The translations under genes were made by a program, and so were the position numbers. Under the pieces are notes generated by a model. It was not told the origin of the DNA. It made no database searches and saw only the letters and a program-made list of their open reading frames with translations. A stretch of DNA of 25,074 nucleotides from contig JAILDR010000175.1 in the NCBI GenBank assembly GCA_024689285.1, forward strand, positions 1-25,074, given 5' to 3'. This stretch comes from Bacteroidales bacterium (GTDB lineage Bacteria > Bacteroidota > Bacteroidia > Bacteroidales > F082). Shown here piece by piece: positions 1-7,141 of this stretch. Position 1 is the stretch's first letter, and each line of letters begins with the position of its first letter.

Positions 1-96
1 GACACGAAGCCCCTAAAAGACCTCCTCAACAAATCCAACTTCAACAATGTCAAAGAACAAATTGATAATAGTGAACTGTTATTATTTAGTTGTTAA
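1..96 (+). CDS. 3' end of an unidentified gene (partial)
   Basis: An open frame enters from the left edge and ends at TAA (94-96), giving 31 residues that end in ...NSELLLFSC. The tail is Lys/Asn-rich and has no motif that I recognise. No start is visible because the gene begins outside the window. The frame is too short to exclude chance, but the next gene lies on the same strand 70 bp further on, which leaves room for a normal gene end here. Function unknown. Confidence 0.4.
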   Translation, partial: DTKPLKDLLNKSNFNNVKEQIDNSELLLFSC

Positions 97-166
97 ACAT
101 TCAATTTTTAATCGTCCAAATTTTTAGTGGACACTAGTGATATAAACATATAAAATTCAAATTATT

Positions 167-412
167 ATGGGAGGTATTCTTGCATCAGTACTGATCGGTG
201 CGATAGCTGGTTTTATTGCCGGCAAGATTATGAACAAGGGTATGGGCTTATTAATCTGCATCCTTGTGGGTATCGTCGGGGGCTTTTTGGGCAGTTGGCT
301 GTTTGGCTTGCTGGGTGTGGCACCCAAATCCACATTTTGGGGGCAACTCTTGGTCGGCACGGTTGGTTCTGTGGTGTTGCTTTGGCTCCTTTCTTTGCTC
401 AAGAAGAAATAA
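167..412 (+). CDS. GlsB/YeaQ/YmgE family small membrane protein
   Basis: An 81-residue, very hydrophobic protein with three predicted membrane segments (about residues 4-20, 26-48 and 57-77) and a Lys-rich tail (LLKKK). The glycine pattern GAIAGFIAGKIM followed by GIVGGFLGSWLFGLLG is typical of the transglycosylase-associated/GlsB family (PF04226), whose members are inner-membrane proteins often linked to stress responses but have no known biochemical activity. The length is normal for the family. The start is the ATG at 167, after an AT-rich leader with no clear Shine-Dalgarno sequence and no TAnnTTTG box that I can see. The stop lies only 10 bp from the stop of convergent mutS2, with no hairpin between them, so the two transcripts probably overlap at their ends. 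The family call is firm; the physiological role is not. Confidence 0.85.
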   Translation: MGGILASVLIGAIAGFIAGKIMNKGMGLLICILVGIVGGFLGSWLFGLLGVAPKSTFWGQLLVGTVGSVVLLWLLSLLKKK

Positions 413-422
413 GCCGGGGCAA

Positions 423-2813
423 TTATTTGAAATAAACGCGGGTGATTCCTGGTCCGCCCGTCTCCAATGAGGCATCGCAGAAGCGTTCTATGTCGCGGTT
501 GTGACTCAACTTCTCGCGGATGAGTTTGCGCAGGATGCCGTTGCCTTTGCCGTGCAGGATGCTCACTTCCTTGATGCTCAAGAGCTTGGCTTCGTCCAAA
601 TACTTGTCCACAATGTCTAAGGCTTCTTCGGCACGTTTGCCGCGCACGTCTAAGGTGAGTTCAAAATGCTCGGCTTTCTCACTGAGGTCTTCTGCAATGC
701 CGTTCTGCCAGCGGCGTTGTGTTTTGCGGGCTTCGGCACGACTCACCTTGCGGAGCTTCTCGGGCGAGGTGCGGAGTTTCACCGTGTCGAAAAGAATGGT
801 GGCATCGGTGTCGCTGATAGACAAAATCTCGCCTACCACCTGCATCTCTTCAATGCACACCGTGTCGCCCACCTTCAGCACCGCTTCGGCCTCTTCTTTT
901 TTCTTCTTTTCCTCAATTTCCTTGGCTTTTTGCGCAATCTCCTGCTTGGTCTTTTCGAGGTTCTGGCGTATTTCCTTGGTCTTCGTCTTCTCTGCCTGTG
1001 CCTCCTTGATTTCCTTGATGGTGCGTTCGATTTGGCTGTTGGCTTTCTGAATCAGTTCCTGGGCTTCGGCAGCGGCGTCGCGCAGGTATTGTTTCTTCTT
1101 GCTTTCGAGTTCTGAAAGGAGTCCTTTGTATTTCTCCACCACCTCGGTCAGCAGCTGGTCGGCAATGCGCAGGTCTTGTTCTTTCTTGCGGATGGCTTTC
1201 TTGTCGACTTCGAGTTGTTGCAGCTGTTTTTCAAACTTAAGATGCTGGTCGCCGGTGATGTTGGCCGCATCGCTGAGGATTTGTTTTGGGAATCCGATTT
1301 TTTTTGCGATTTCGAAGGCGAACGATGATCCGGGTTTGCCTGTCGTCATCAGGTACATCGGCTGCATAAACTTGGTGTCGAACAGCATGGCACCGTTGAT
1401 GATGCCTTCATGGTTGTCGGCCAAAAGCTTCAGGTTGGCATAGTGTGTGGTGACCATTCCGAAGGCCTGCTTCTTGTTGAGTTCCAGCAGGATGGCCTCG
1501 GCTATGGCTCCGCCCAGCTGGGGCTCTGTGCCCGTACCGAACTCGTCGATGAGGAACAGGGTGCGCTCGTCAGCGTGTTCCAAAAGGGCTTTCATATTAA
1601 TAAGATGAGAGCTATAGGTGGAGAGGTCGTCAAGAATGGATTGCTCGTCGCCGATGTCGATGAAGAGGCTGTTGAAGAGGCCGCATTGCGAGTCGACGCG
1701 CATAGGGGGCATGAGGCCGCATTGCAGCATGTATTGCAGCAGGCCGGCAGTCTTGAGGCACACCGACTTGCCGCCCGCGTTGGGACCGCTGATGACGAGG
1801 ATGCGGTTGGCGGCATCCAACTTCAAATCCAGCGGTACAATGTGCTTGCCTTGCGATTTCAGCTTTTGTTCCAGCAGTGGGTGCCGTGCCTGCTGCCAAT
1901 TAATATAAGGTGAATCCTGGATTTCGGGTTTCACCCCTCCGGTTTGTTGGGCCAGCAAAGCCTTGGCGCGGATGAAGTCGATTTCGCCAAGCATGTTCCA
2001 GGCTTTTCGCAACTCTGAGAGGTAGGGCCGCAGCAGTCGCGTGAAGGCCATCAGGATGCGGTGGATTTCGCGTTTCTCGGCATATTCCAATTCTTTGATT
2101 TCGTTGGAAGTGTCGAAAATCTCGGCAGGCTCGATGTAGACGGTCTGCCCTGTGGCCGACTCATCGTGGATGAAGCCTCTGATGGCGCGTTTGTCGCCAG
2201 CCTTCACGGGGATGACCAGTCGCCCGTCGCGGATGGTGATTTCCGACTTTGGGTCGACCCAGCCGGCGGTTTTGGCATCGCCCATGATTTGGCGGATGCG
2301 TTTCTCAATGCCGCCCTGCTTGCGGCGGATGCTTTGCCTGATTTCAAGCAGTTCGGGCGAGGCATTGTCGGGTATCTCACCTTTGTCGTCAACGAGGCGG
2401 TTGGCTTCGGTAAAGACGCTCCTGTCTATAAAGATGTTCTCAATCAATGCTTTAAGCCGCGGGAACGCTTCAGCACTCTCTGAACGCCCAAAGCGCAGGA
2501 TGGATTCGAGCACATTCAGCGAGGGCTTCAAGGCAAACAGATCTTCCACGCTGAGGCAGGTGCCTTCGATTTGTATCTGGTGGAAGGCCTCGCGCAGGTC
2601 GTGGAAGTCGCGCACGGGGAAGGGGACGCCCGTTTGCAGCAGGCGCAGAAACTCTTCGGTCTCTTCCAAACTTTTGACAATACGTGACTTGTCGTTGGTG
2701 AACGACATCACGTCAGCCTTCTCCAAACCCATTTGGCTGATGCAGAGGCTGGATAGCATCTCACGGATGCGCTTGAAGCCGATTTTATGCTCGTAGTTGT
2801 CGGGGTAAATCAC
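423..2813 (-). CDS. mutS2: Endonuclease MutS2 (Smr-domain MutS paralogue)
   Basis: A 796-residue protein of full family length. The MutS core/lever region covers about 1-300. The ABC-type ATPase follows, with Walker A GPNAGGKS at 343-350 and the Walker B region LFLIDEFGTGTEP at about 419-431. A long charged coiled coil (about 520-640, rich in K/E/Q) precedes the C-terminal Smr nuclease domain, with LDVRG at 721-725 and HGKGNG at 754-759. There is no N-terminal mismatch-recognition domain, as expected for MutS2 rather than MutS1. Family members act on branched DNA or on stalled, collided ribosomes; which role applies here cannot be read from sequence. The start is GTG at 2811-2813, giving the MIYP N-terminus usual in Bacteroidetes; a TAATTTTG box lies about 20 bp upstream. 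The gene is convergent with the GlsB-like gene. Confidence 0.95.
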   Translation of the reverse strand: MIYPDNYEHKIGFKRIREMLSSLCISQMGLEKADVMSFTNDKSRIVKSLEETEEFLRLLQTGVPFPVRDFHDLREAFHQIQIEGTCLSVEDLFALKPSLNVLESILRFGRSESAEAFPRLKALIENIFIDRSVFTEANRLVDDKGEIPDNASPELLEIRQSIRRKQGGIEKRIRQIMGDAKTAGWVDPKSEITIRDGRLVIPVKAGDKRAIRGFIHDESATGQTVYIEPAEIFDTSNEIKELEYAEKREIHRILMAFTRLLRPYLSELRKAWNMLGEIDFIRAKALLAQQTGGVKPEIQDSPYINWQQARHPLLEQKLKSQGKHIVPLDLKLDAANRILVISGPNAGGKSVCLKTAGLLQYMLQCGLMPPMRVDSQCGLFNSLFIDIGDEQSILDDLSTYSSHLINMKALLEHADERTLFLIDEFGTGTEPQLGGAIAEAILLELNKKQAFGMVTTHYANLKLLADNHEGIINGAMLFDTKFMQPMYLMTTGKPGSSFAFEIAKKIGFPKQILSDAANITGDQHLKFEKQLQQLEVDKKAIRKKEQDLRIADQLLTEVVEKYKGLLSELESKKKQYLRDAAAEAQELIQKANSQIERTIKEIKEAQAEKTKTKEIRQNLEKTKQEIAQKAKEIEEKKKKEEAEAVLKVGDTVCIEEMQVVGEILSISDTDATILFDTVKLRTSPEKLRKVSRAEARKTQRRWQNGIAEDLSEKAEHFELTLDVRGKRAEEALDIVDKYLDEAKLLSIKEVSILHGKGNGILRKLIREKLSHNRDIERFCDASLETGGPGITRVYFK

Positions 2814-2833
2814 ACGGATTGAGTTTTAGGGCG

Positions 2834-2841
2834 CAAAATTA
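2834..2841 (-). promoter_or_regulatory. mutS2: Candidate Bacteroidetes -7 box for mutS2
   Basis: On the minus strand the sequence reads TAATTTTG, an exact match to the Bacteroidetes -7 consensus TAnnTTTG. It lies 20 bp before the GTG start, implying a leader of roughly 14 nt. No TTTG-like -33 element stands at the usual distance, so the call rests on the -7 box and its position. Confidence 0.55.
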
Positions 2842-2912
2842 CTTATTTCGCTTGAATTAGCATTTATCTCCGGTGTATTTTCAACTGCAACAGCTGCAAC
2901 AACTGCAACAAA

Positions 2913-2932
2913 GCGCGTCCGATTGGACGCGC
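2913..2932 (-). terminator. GC-rich hairpin, candidate terminator
   Basis: A perfect 8-bp inverted repeat GCGCGTCC / GGACGCGC is separated by a 4-base loop. Read on the minus strand, the stem is followed by TTTGTTG, a modest T-rich tail. It could end transcripts coming from the HD gene or from the minus-strand promoter at 3212-3242 before they enter mutS2. The T-tract is imperfect, so a purely structural role or a processing site is possible. Confidence 0.5.
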
Positions 2933-2997
2933 CTTGTATTGTTATAACCCAAAAATCGTGGAATACAGACATAGGAATCAAGGAGTAATCTCAAAGC

Positions 2998-3074
2998 TAC
3001 CTCGGAGTTACCTCGGAGTTACCTCGGAGGTGGTATATAGTAAGTATAGACTTGGTATAGGGTTGGTATAGGGT
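2998..3074. repeat. 11-bp-phased tandem repeat array (7 units)
   Basis: Seven consecutive 11-bp units can be laid out without gaps: TACCTCGGAGT twice, TACCTCGGAGG, TGGTATATAGT, AAGTATAGACT, then TGGTATAGGGT twice. The unit sequence changes along the array but the 11-bp spacing holds. It lies in the noncoding gap between mutS2 and the HD gene and no frame is open through it. Function unknown. Confidence 0.8.
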
Positions 3075-3123
3075 TGACTTCTGTAAATTATTGTGGGACA
3101 ATGTATTATGTTGCAAATTCGTC

Positions 3124-3181
3124 CATAAGTCTATTGGGGTTATGTAACTTTTAGATAATCAAAAGGTTACAAAGACTTATG
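3124..3181. other. Compound inverted repeat (stem-loop)
   Basis: Outer arms CATAAGTC (3124-3131) and GACTTATG (3174-3181) are perfectly complementary. Inside them GTAACTTTT (3144-3152) pairs with AAAAGGTTAC (3161-3170) with a single bulged base. Neither end has a T-run typical of an intrinsic terminator. It lies just downstream, on the minus strand, of the promoter at 3212-3242 and so could form the 5' domain of a short transcript. Confidence 0.55.
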
Positions 3182-3211
3182 CTGCCTCATAATAAGCTTG
3201 TTTTGCAGTTG

Positions 3212-3242
3212 CAAAGATACAAAAAAAGAATGGATTTGGCAA
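3212..3242 (-). promoter_or_regulatory. Candidate minus-strand promoter in the mutS2/HD-gene gap
   Basis: On the minus strand, TTG (3242-3240) is followed after 20 nt by TATCTTTG (3219-3212). This matches both the -33 and the -7 elements of Bacteroidetes promoters at the right spacing. It sits just after the HD gene stop and points into the noncoding gap, so it may drive a small RNA or a long mutS2 leader. It is the best -33/-7 pair in the window. Confidence 0.6.
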
Positions 3243-3249
3243 GAAAAAC

Positions 3250-4473
3250 CTACAATTCTTTCGGATAGCAAATGAAATGCTTCACCACGGGCTGCGAAAG
3301 CACCGAAATGTTGAGCTGGTCGGAGGCCTCGCTGATGTCTTTCATCGTACCGTCTTTGTATAAGATGTTGATAGCCGATTTCTTAGGATGATAAGCATGA
3401 TTAGACGAAACGCCTTGCAGCAGTGCATAGTCGGCATCATCAAGCGACCAGCCATAGTATTTGGCGATTTCATTCCTGATGTCCTCGATATAATTCGGGT
3501 CGAAAGCACTTTCGCGCATCTCGATTTTGAACAAATGCCTGTAGGTTAGTCGTCTGCAAAGCTCAGAAAGCACGCGGTCCTCGTCGTTGCACCACACTTT
3601 GACGGCTGTCATCACATCATAGTCGTCCAATTGGCAAAACTTGTCCAAGACGAAATCACGCTCAAAGCCCTCCTCAAAGGGGTATTGGTTTTTGAGGAAG
3701 AACGAAAGAGCGGGTGTGGCGAACAAATCGCGGTGCTGGCTGAGCATCTTTGCGCGTTTCAGGATATTGCGCAGCATATATTCAGCACTCAGAACGGCCT
3801 TGTGCATATACACCTGCCAATACATGATGCGTCGGGCTACTATGAAGCTTTCCACAGAATAAATGCCCTTGGCCTCAATAGCAAGTTCATTCCCAACCAC
3901 TTCCATCATCTCTAACAGGCGTTCGGCATTCACGCTGCCTTCGGCTACGCCGCTGAAAAAGCTGTCGCGCTTCAGATAGTCGATGCGGTCGACATCCAGT
4001 TGGCTGGAAATCAGTTTGCTGAGAAAGCCTTTCTCATACTCGCCTTTGAACATCTCTATGGCCAAATCGAGGCGACCGTTGTGGATCTCGTTGAATTTCT
4101 GCATCACTTTGAGCGATAACTCCTCATGTGTAATCCCTTGAACGATACTGTTTTCAAGGGTATGTGAGAACGGCCCGTGACCGCTGTCGTGCAGCAGAAT
4201 GGCCAAAGAAGCGGCTTCAAGTTCCTCGTCAGTAATTTCGTAGCCCTTGCTTCGCAGCAGGTGAATAGCCCTGCGCATCAGGTGCATCGTCCCCAAGCTG
4301 TGGGCGAAGCGCGTGTGGTTGGCACCTGGATACACCAAATTAGTCATGCTGACTTGTTTGATGCGTCTAAGTCTTTGGAAATAAGGATGTTCAATAATAT
4401 CGAAATGCAATTCGTCGGGAATACTGACGAAACCATATATAGGGTCGTTGAAGATTTTCTTCTTATTTTCCAT
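3250..4473 (-). CDS. HD-domain phosphohydrolase (dGTPase-like, COG1078 type)
   Basis: A 407-residue protein of the HD superfamily related to dNTP triphosphohydrolases (SAMHD1/dGTPase-like). Metal-site motifs are visible: HTRFAHSLG at 53-61, LLHDSGHGPFSH at 93-104 with the HD pair at H95/D96, and a later conserved Asp in SSQLDVDRIDYLKRDS. The N-terminus MENKKKIFNDPIYGF is typical of the family in Bacteroidetes. The frame extends 15 codons further to a TTG, but I chose the ATG at 4471-4473, because the candidate promoter box at 4516-4523 overlaps that TTG. No membrane segment or signal peptide is present. The substrate (which nucleotide) cannot be deduced. The gene is divergent from porX across a 127-bp gap. 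Confidence 0.88.
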   Translation of the reverse strand: MENKKKIFNDPIYGFVSIPDELHFDIIEHPYFQRLRRIKQVSMTNLVYPGANHTRFAHSLGTMHLMRRAIHLLRSKGYEITDEELEAASLAILLHDSGHGPFSHTLENSIVQGITHEELSLKVMQKFNEIHNGRLDLAIEMFKGEYEKGFLSKLISSQLDVDRIDYLKRDSFFSGVAEGSVNAERLLEMMEVVGNELAIEAKGIYSVESFIVARRIMYWQVYMHKAVLSAEYMLRNILKRAKMLSQHRDLFATPALSFFLKNQYPFEEGFERDFVLDKFCQLDDYDVMTAVKVWCNDEDRVLSELCRRLTYRHLFKIEMRESAFDPNYIEDIRNEIAKYYGWSLDDADYALLQGVSSNHAYHPKKSAINILYKDGTMKDISEASDQLNISVLSQPVVKHFICYPKEL

Positions 4474-4515
4474 AGAGGTCAGCGTGGGTTCCTCATCCCT
4501 TGTTTTATTTTTCTG

Positions 4516-4523
4516 CAAAAATA
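4516..4523 (-). promoter_or_regulatory. Candidate -7 box for the HD phosphohydrolase gene
   Basis: The minus strand reads TATTTTTG, an exact TAnnTTTG match 42 bp before the chosen ATG (4473). It overlaps the upstream TTG that would otherwise extend the frame, which supports the shorter protein. No convincing -33 element is seen. Confidence 0.55.
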
Positions 4524-4600
4524 CACAAAATCTTTCGTTTTTTGTGTTTTTGTCGAAATAAAAGCCAGGTTTCGTCGTTTCTCATATAAACGTAATTACT

Positions 4601-6157
4601 ATGGACAAAACGACTATTCTTTGGGCCGACGATGAGATAGATCTCTTGAAACCCCATATCATGTTTTTGGAACAGAAAGGCTATCAGGTGGTTACGGCCA
4701 ACAATGGTGCTGATGCCATCGAGCTGGTACGTCAGCAGCCTTTCGACATCGTGTTTCTCGACGAGCAGATGCCGGGCATTTCGGGCATTGAGGCTTTGGA
4801 AGTCATCAAGCGCGAGCGCCCCAGCCTGCCTGTGGTGATGATTACCAAGAGCGAAGAGGAAAGGGTGATGGAAGACGCCATAGGCTCGAATATCGCAGAT
4901 TACCTCATCAAGCCCGTGAATCCCAACCAGATACTGCTTTCGCTGAAGCGCAATTTGGAGAACAAAACGCTTCGCGACGAGAAATCGTCGATGAAGTATC
5001 AGCAGGAGTTCCGCAACATCAGCATGAACCTCAACAACAACCAGAACTTCGACGAGTGGGTTGACCTTTATAAGAATCTGGTGCGTTGGGAGTTGGAACT
5101 TCAGAAGTCGGTAGACGAAGGCATCAAGGGCATTCTTGCCGACCAGAAGCAGGAAGCCAACGTGCAGTTTACGCGCTATATCGAAAGGAATTATGTCGAC
5201 TGGATTCAAGGAAAAACAGAAAAGCCGGTGATGTCTCACACCGTCGTGCGCGACAAGGTAATCCCCCATCTTGAGGGCAATGACAAACCGCTGTTTCTCA
5301 TTGTTATTGACAATCTGCGCTATGACCAGTGGAAAGCCATACAGCCGCTCATTGAGAATTATTTCCGCGTGGAGGCCGACGATATTTACTACAGCATTTT
5401 GCCTACCACCACACAATATGCCCGCAATGCGCTCTTTGCCGGACTGATGCCCTTAGAAATCCGCCGCCGTTATCCCAAGTGGTGGGTCGACGAAGAGGAC
5501 GAAGGCACCAAAAACCAGTTTGAGGGCGAGCTGTTGGGCGAGCAGCTGAAGCGATTTGGCAAAAACATCAAGTATTCTTATAATAAGGTGCTGAACCTGC
5601 AAGCCGGCAAGAAGCTCTATGAACAGATGTCGAACTTGATGCCTAACAAGTTGAATGTCATTGTTTACAACTTTGTCGATATGCTCTCGCACGCCCGCAC
5701 CGAGATGGAAATCATACGTGAGTTGGCTGACGACGAGGAGGCCTATCGCTCGCTGATGTATTCCTGGTTTGAGCATTCAAGCCTCTTCGATATGATGCGT
5801 TTCATCGCTGAGAAAGGCTGTGATATGATCATCACCACCGATCATGGAAGCACCTACGTGAAAGACCCCGTGAAGATTCTGGGCGACAGGGAAGTGAACA
5901 CCAACCTGCGCTACAAATACGGCAAGAACTTGAAATACAACCCGAAAGAGGTCTTTGAGGTGAAAGACCCGGAGAAGATATTCCTGCCGAAGGTCAATCT
6001 CAGTACGACCTACGTCTTTGCTGGCGAGAGCGACTTCTTCGCTTACCCCAACAACTACAATTATTACGTCGGTTATTACCGCAATACTTTCCAGCACGGC
6101 GGCATCTCCATGAGTGAAATGCTGATACCAGTGATTCATCTCACAGCGAAACGGTAA
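4601..6157 (+). CDS. porX: PorX-type response regulator with PglZ domain
   Basis: A 518-residue protein with two parts. The N-terminal receiver domain (about 1-120) has the acidic pair D10/D11, phospho-acceptor D54 in FLDEQMP, T82/K83 and K104 in YLIKP. The C-terminal half is a PglZ domain of the alkaline phosphatase superfamily, with D237 in VIDNLRYDQW, a Thr run at 269-271 (T271 matches the catalytic position described for PorX) and D414/H415 in TTDHGST. PorX proteins act with the PorY kinase and an ECF sigma factor to control type IX secretion genes in Bacteroidetes; the PglZ domain is a Zn-dependent phosphodiesterase that cleaves nucleotide substrates. No secretion genes lie in this window, so that link is by family only. 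The start is ATG 4601; no clear TAnnTTTG box precedes it. Confidence 0.9.
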   Translation: MDKTTILWADDEIDLLKPHIMFLEQKGYQVVTANNGADAIELVRQQPFDIVFLDEQMPGISGIEALEVIKRERPSLPVVMITKSEEERVMEDAIGSNIADYLIKPVNPNQILLSLKRNLENKTLRDEKSSMKYQQEFRNISMNLNNNQNFDEWVDLYKNLVRWELELQKSVDEGIKGILADQKQEANVQFTRYIERNYVDWIQGKTEKPVMSHTVVRDKVIPHLEGNDKPLFLIVIDNLRYDQWKAIQPLIENYFRVEADDIYYSILPTTTQYARNALFAGLMPLEIRRRYPKWWVDEEDEGTKNQFEGELLGEQLKRFGKNIKYSYNKVLNLQAGKKLYEQMSNLMPNKLNVIVYNFVDMLSHARTEMEIIRELADDEEAYRSLMYSWFEHSSLFDMMRFIAEKGCDMIITTDHGSTYVKDPVKILGDREVNTNLRYKYGKNLKYNPKEVFEVKDPEKIFLPKVNLSTTYVFAGESDFFAYPNNYNYYVGYYRNTFQHGGISMSEMLIPVIHLTAKR

Positions 6158-6174
6158 ACCGACTGAAAAATTAC

Positions 6175-6182
6175 TATCTTTG
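6175..6182 (+). promoter_or_regulatory. Candidate -7 box for the tsaE-aroA cluster
   Basis: TATCTTTG matches TAnnTTTG exactly and lies 18 bp before the tsaE ATG at 6201, in the short gap after porX. A -33 TTG is not evident. It suggests that tsaE starts its own transcript rather than depending only on porX read-through. The box also overlaps an in-frame TTG at 6180, which argues against starting tsaE there. Confidence 0.6.
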
Positions 6183-6200
6183 CAGCATAAAACGATTGTT

Positions 6201-6638
6201 ATGCAACCAAAAGAGTTTTGTGTCAACAGTGTGGAGCAGCTTTCAGAAGTCTCCGATTATCTGCTCTCTTTGCGCAATGAGGCCGACATTATCGCCTTTT
6301 ACGGCGCAATGGGGGCGGGCAAGACGACTCTGATTAAGAATCTCTGCCATAAGATGGGTGTCACCGATGAGGTGAACAGTCCCACCTTCGCTATCGTCAA
6401 CGAGTATGTCACTGAAGAGGGTGAATCGGTTTATCATTTTGATTTTTATCGGATTAAGAAGATAGAAGAAGCCTACGACATCGGATTTGAGAACTATTTC
6501 GATAGTGGCAATCTTTGCTTGATTGAGTGGCCCGAAATGATTGAGCCGTTGATGCCTGAGAAATACATTCGAGTTGATATTCAACAAGGCGAGACGGATG
6601 CTGAAAGAATTATTGAATGTGAAATCATAACAAATTGA
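6201..6638 (+). CDS. tsaE: tRNA threonylcarbamoyladenosine biosynthesis ATPase TsaE
   Basis: A 145-residue P-loop ATPase. The Walker A motif GAMGAGKT is at residues 35-42, followed by the family signatures SPTFAIVNEY, HFDFYRI and LIEWPE. TsaE works with TsaB and TsaD in the cytoplasm to complete the t6A modification at position 37 of ANN-decoding tRNAs. The length is usual for the family. I chose the ATG at 6201; the frame extends upstream to a TTG at 6180 that lies inside the promoter-like box. The stop is 2 nt before the next gene, so the two are probably co-transcribed. Confidence 0.93.
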   Translation: MQPKEFCVNSVEQLSEVSDYLLSLRNEADIIAFYGAMGAGKTTLIKNLCHKMGVTDEVNSPTFAIVNEYVTEEGESVYHFDFYRIKKIEEAYDIGFENYFDSGNLCLIEWPEMIEPLMPEKYIRVDIQQGETDAERIIECEIITN

Positions 6639-6640
6639 TT

Positions 6641-7141
6641 ATGAAAAATTTAATGCCTGTTTTATGTGCAGTTTTGATGGCAACTCTGATGGCTTCCTGT
6701 CGTCAGGCATCAATTAGTTATGACCGTCAGGAAGTCGCGGAAATGATTGCCGTTCACGATACGACCATACTGTATTTTATGACTTCTTGGTGTCAAGCAG
6801 GGCGTAGTAATTTTGAGTCAAATGTGAAACCCTATCTAGGGAAAGCTTCTGACACTAAGGCGATTGTTTTGGTTTGTGTGGGCGAAATAGAACAAGTTTC
6901 AAGTATAGATAATCTGGACAAGAACGTGATGATTTGCAATACAACATCTCTTAATCCCCTTCTTGATAAGATGTTTATAAATAAGGAGTGCAAGAGACTG
7001 TTGTCTCACTACAAACGAGTGAATTATGTTCCAGTAGGATTGGTATGCAATCGAAATGGAGAAATTCAGAATTGGGACACCGACGAGGAATCAGGTAGGA
7101 CATACGGATCCATTTATCCATATTTAATGGGCTGGAAATGA
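6641..7141 (+). CDS. Thioredoxin-like lipoprotein of unknown role
   Basis: A 166-residue protein with a lipoprotein signal peptide: a short basic start, hydrophobic stretch, and lipobox LMASC with the lipidated Cys at residue 20. The mature part resembles a thioredoxin fold, with TILYFMTSWCQAGRSNF and a later NYVPVGLVCNRNGEI that looks like the cis-Pro region. The active-site position reads WCQAG, with one Cys where classical thioredoxins have CxxC, so it is probably not a normal dithiol oxidoreductase. It sits between tsaE (2-nt gap) and aroB (ATGA overlap), which implies co-translation but gives no functional link. The start is ATG 6641 rather than the in-frame TTG at 6635. The lipoprotein call is firm; the thioredoxin-like call is moderate. 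Confidence 0.7.
   Translation: MKNLMPVLCAVLMATLMASCRQASISYDRQEVAEMIAVHDTTILYFMTSWCQAGRSNFESNVKPYLGKASDTKAIVLVCVGEIEQVSSIDNLDKNVMICNTTSLNPLLDKMFINKECKRLLSHYKRVNYVPVGLVCNRNGEIQNWDTDEESGRTYGSIYPYLMGWK

Noticed and set aside
114..132. A GTCCA/TGGAC hairpin after the left-edge gene as a terminator
   Set aside because: The stem is only 5 bp, the loop is AT-rich and there is no T-run after it; too weak to call.
2882..2912. A short 9-bp CAACAACTG-like repeat
   Set aside because: Only about three imperfect units next to the GC hairpin; too short to separate from chance.
4474..4518. A 15-codon upstream extension of the HD phosphohydrolase
   Set aside because: It needs a TTG start that lies inside the candidate -7 box; the ATG at 4473 gives the family-typical N-terminus.
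4505..5416. A 303-residue minus-strand open frame opposite porX
   Set aside because: It is antisense to a gene with clear receiver and PglZ motifs and has no recognisable domain; it is a shadow frame.
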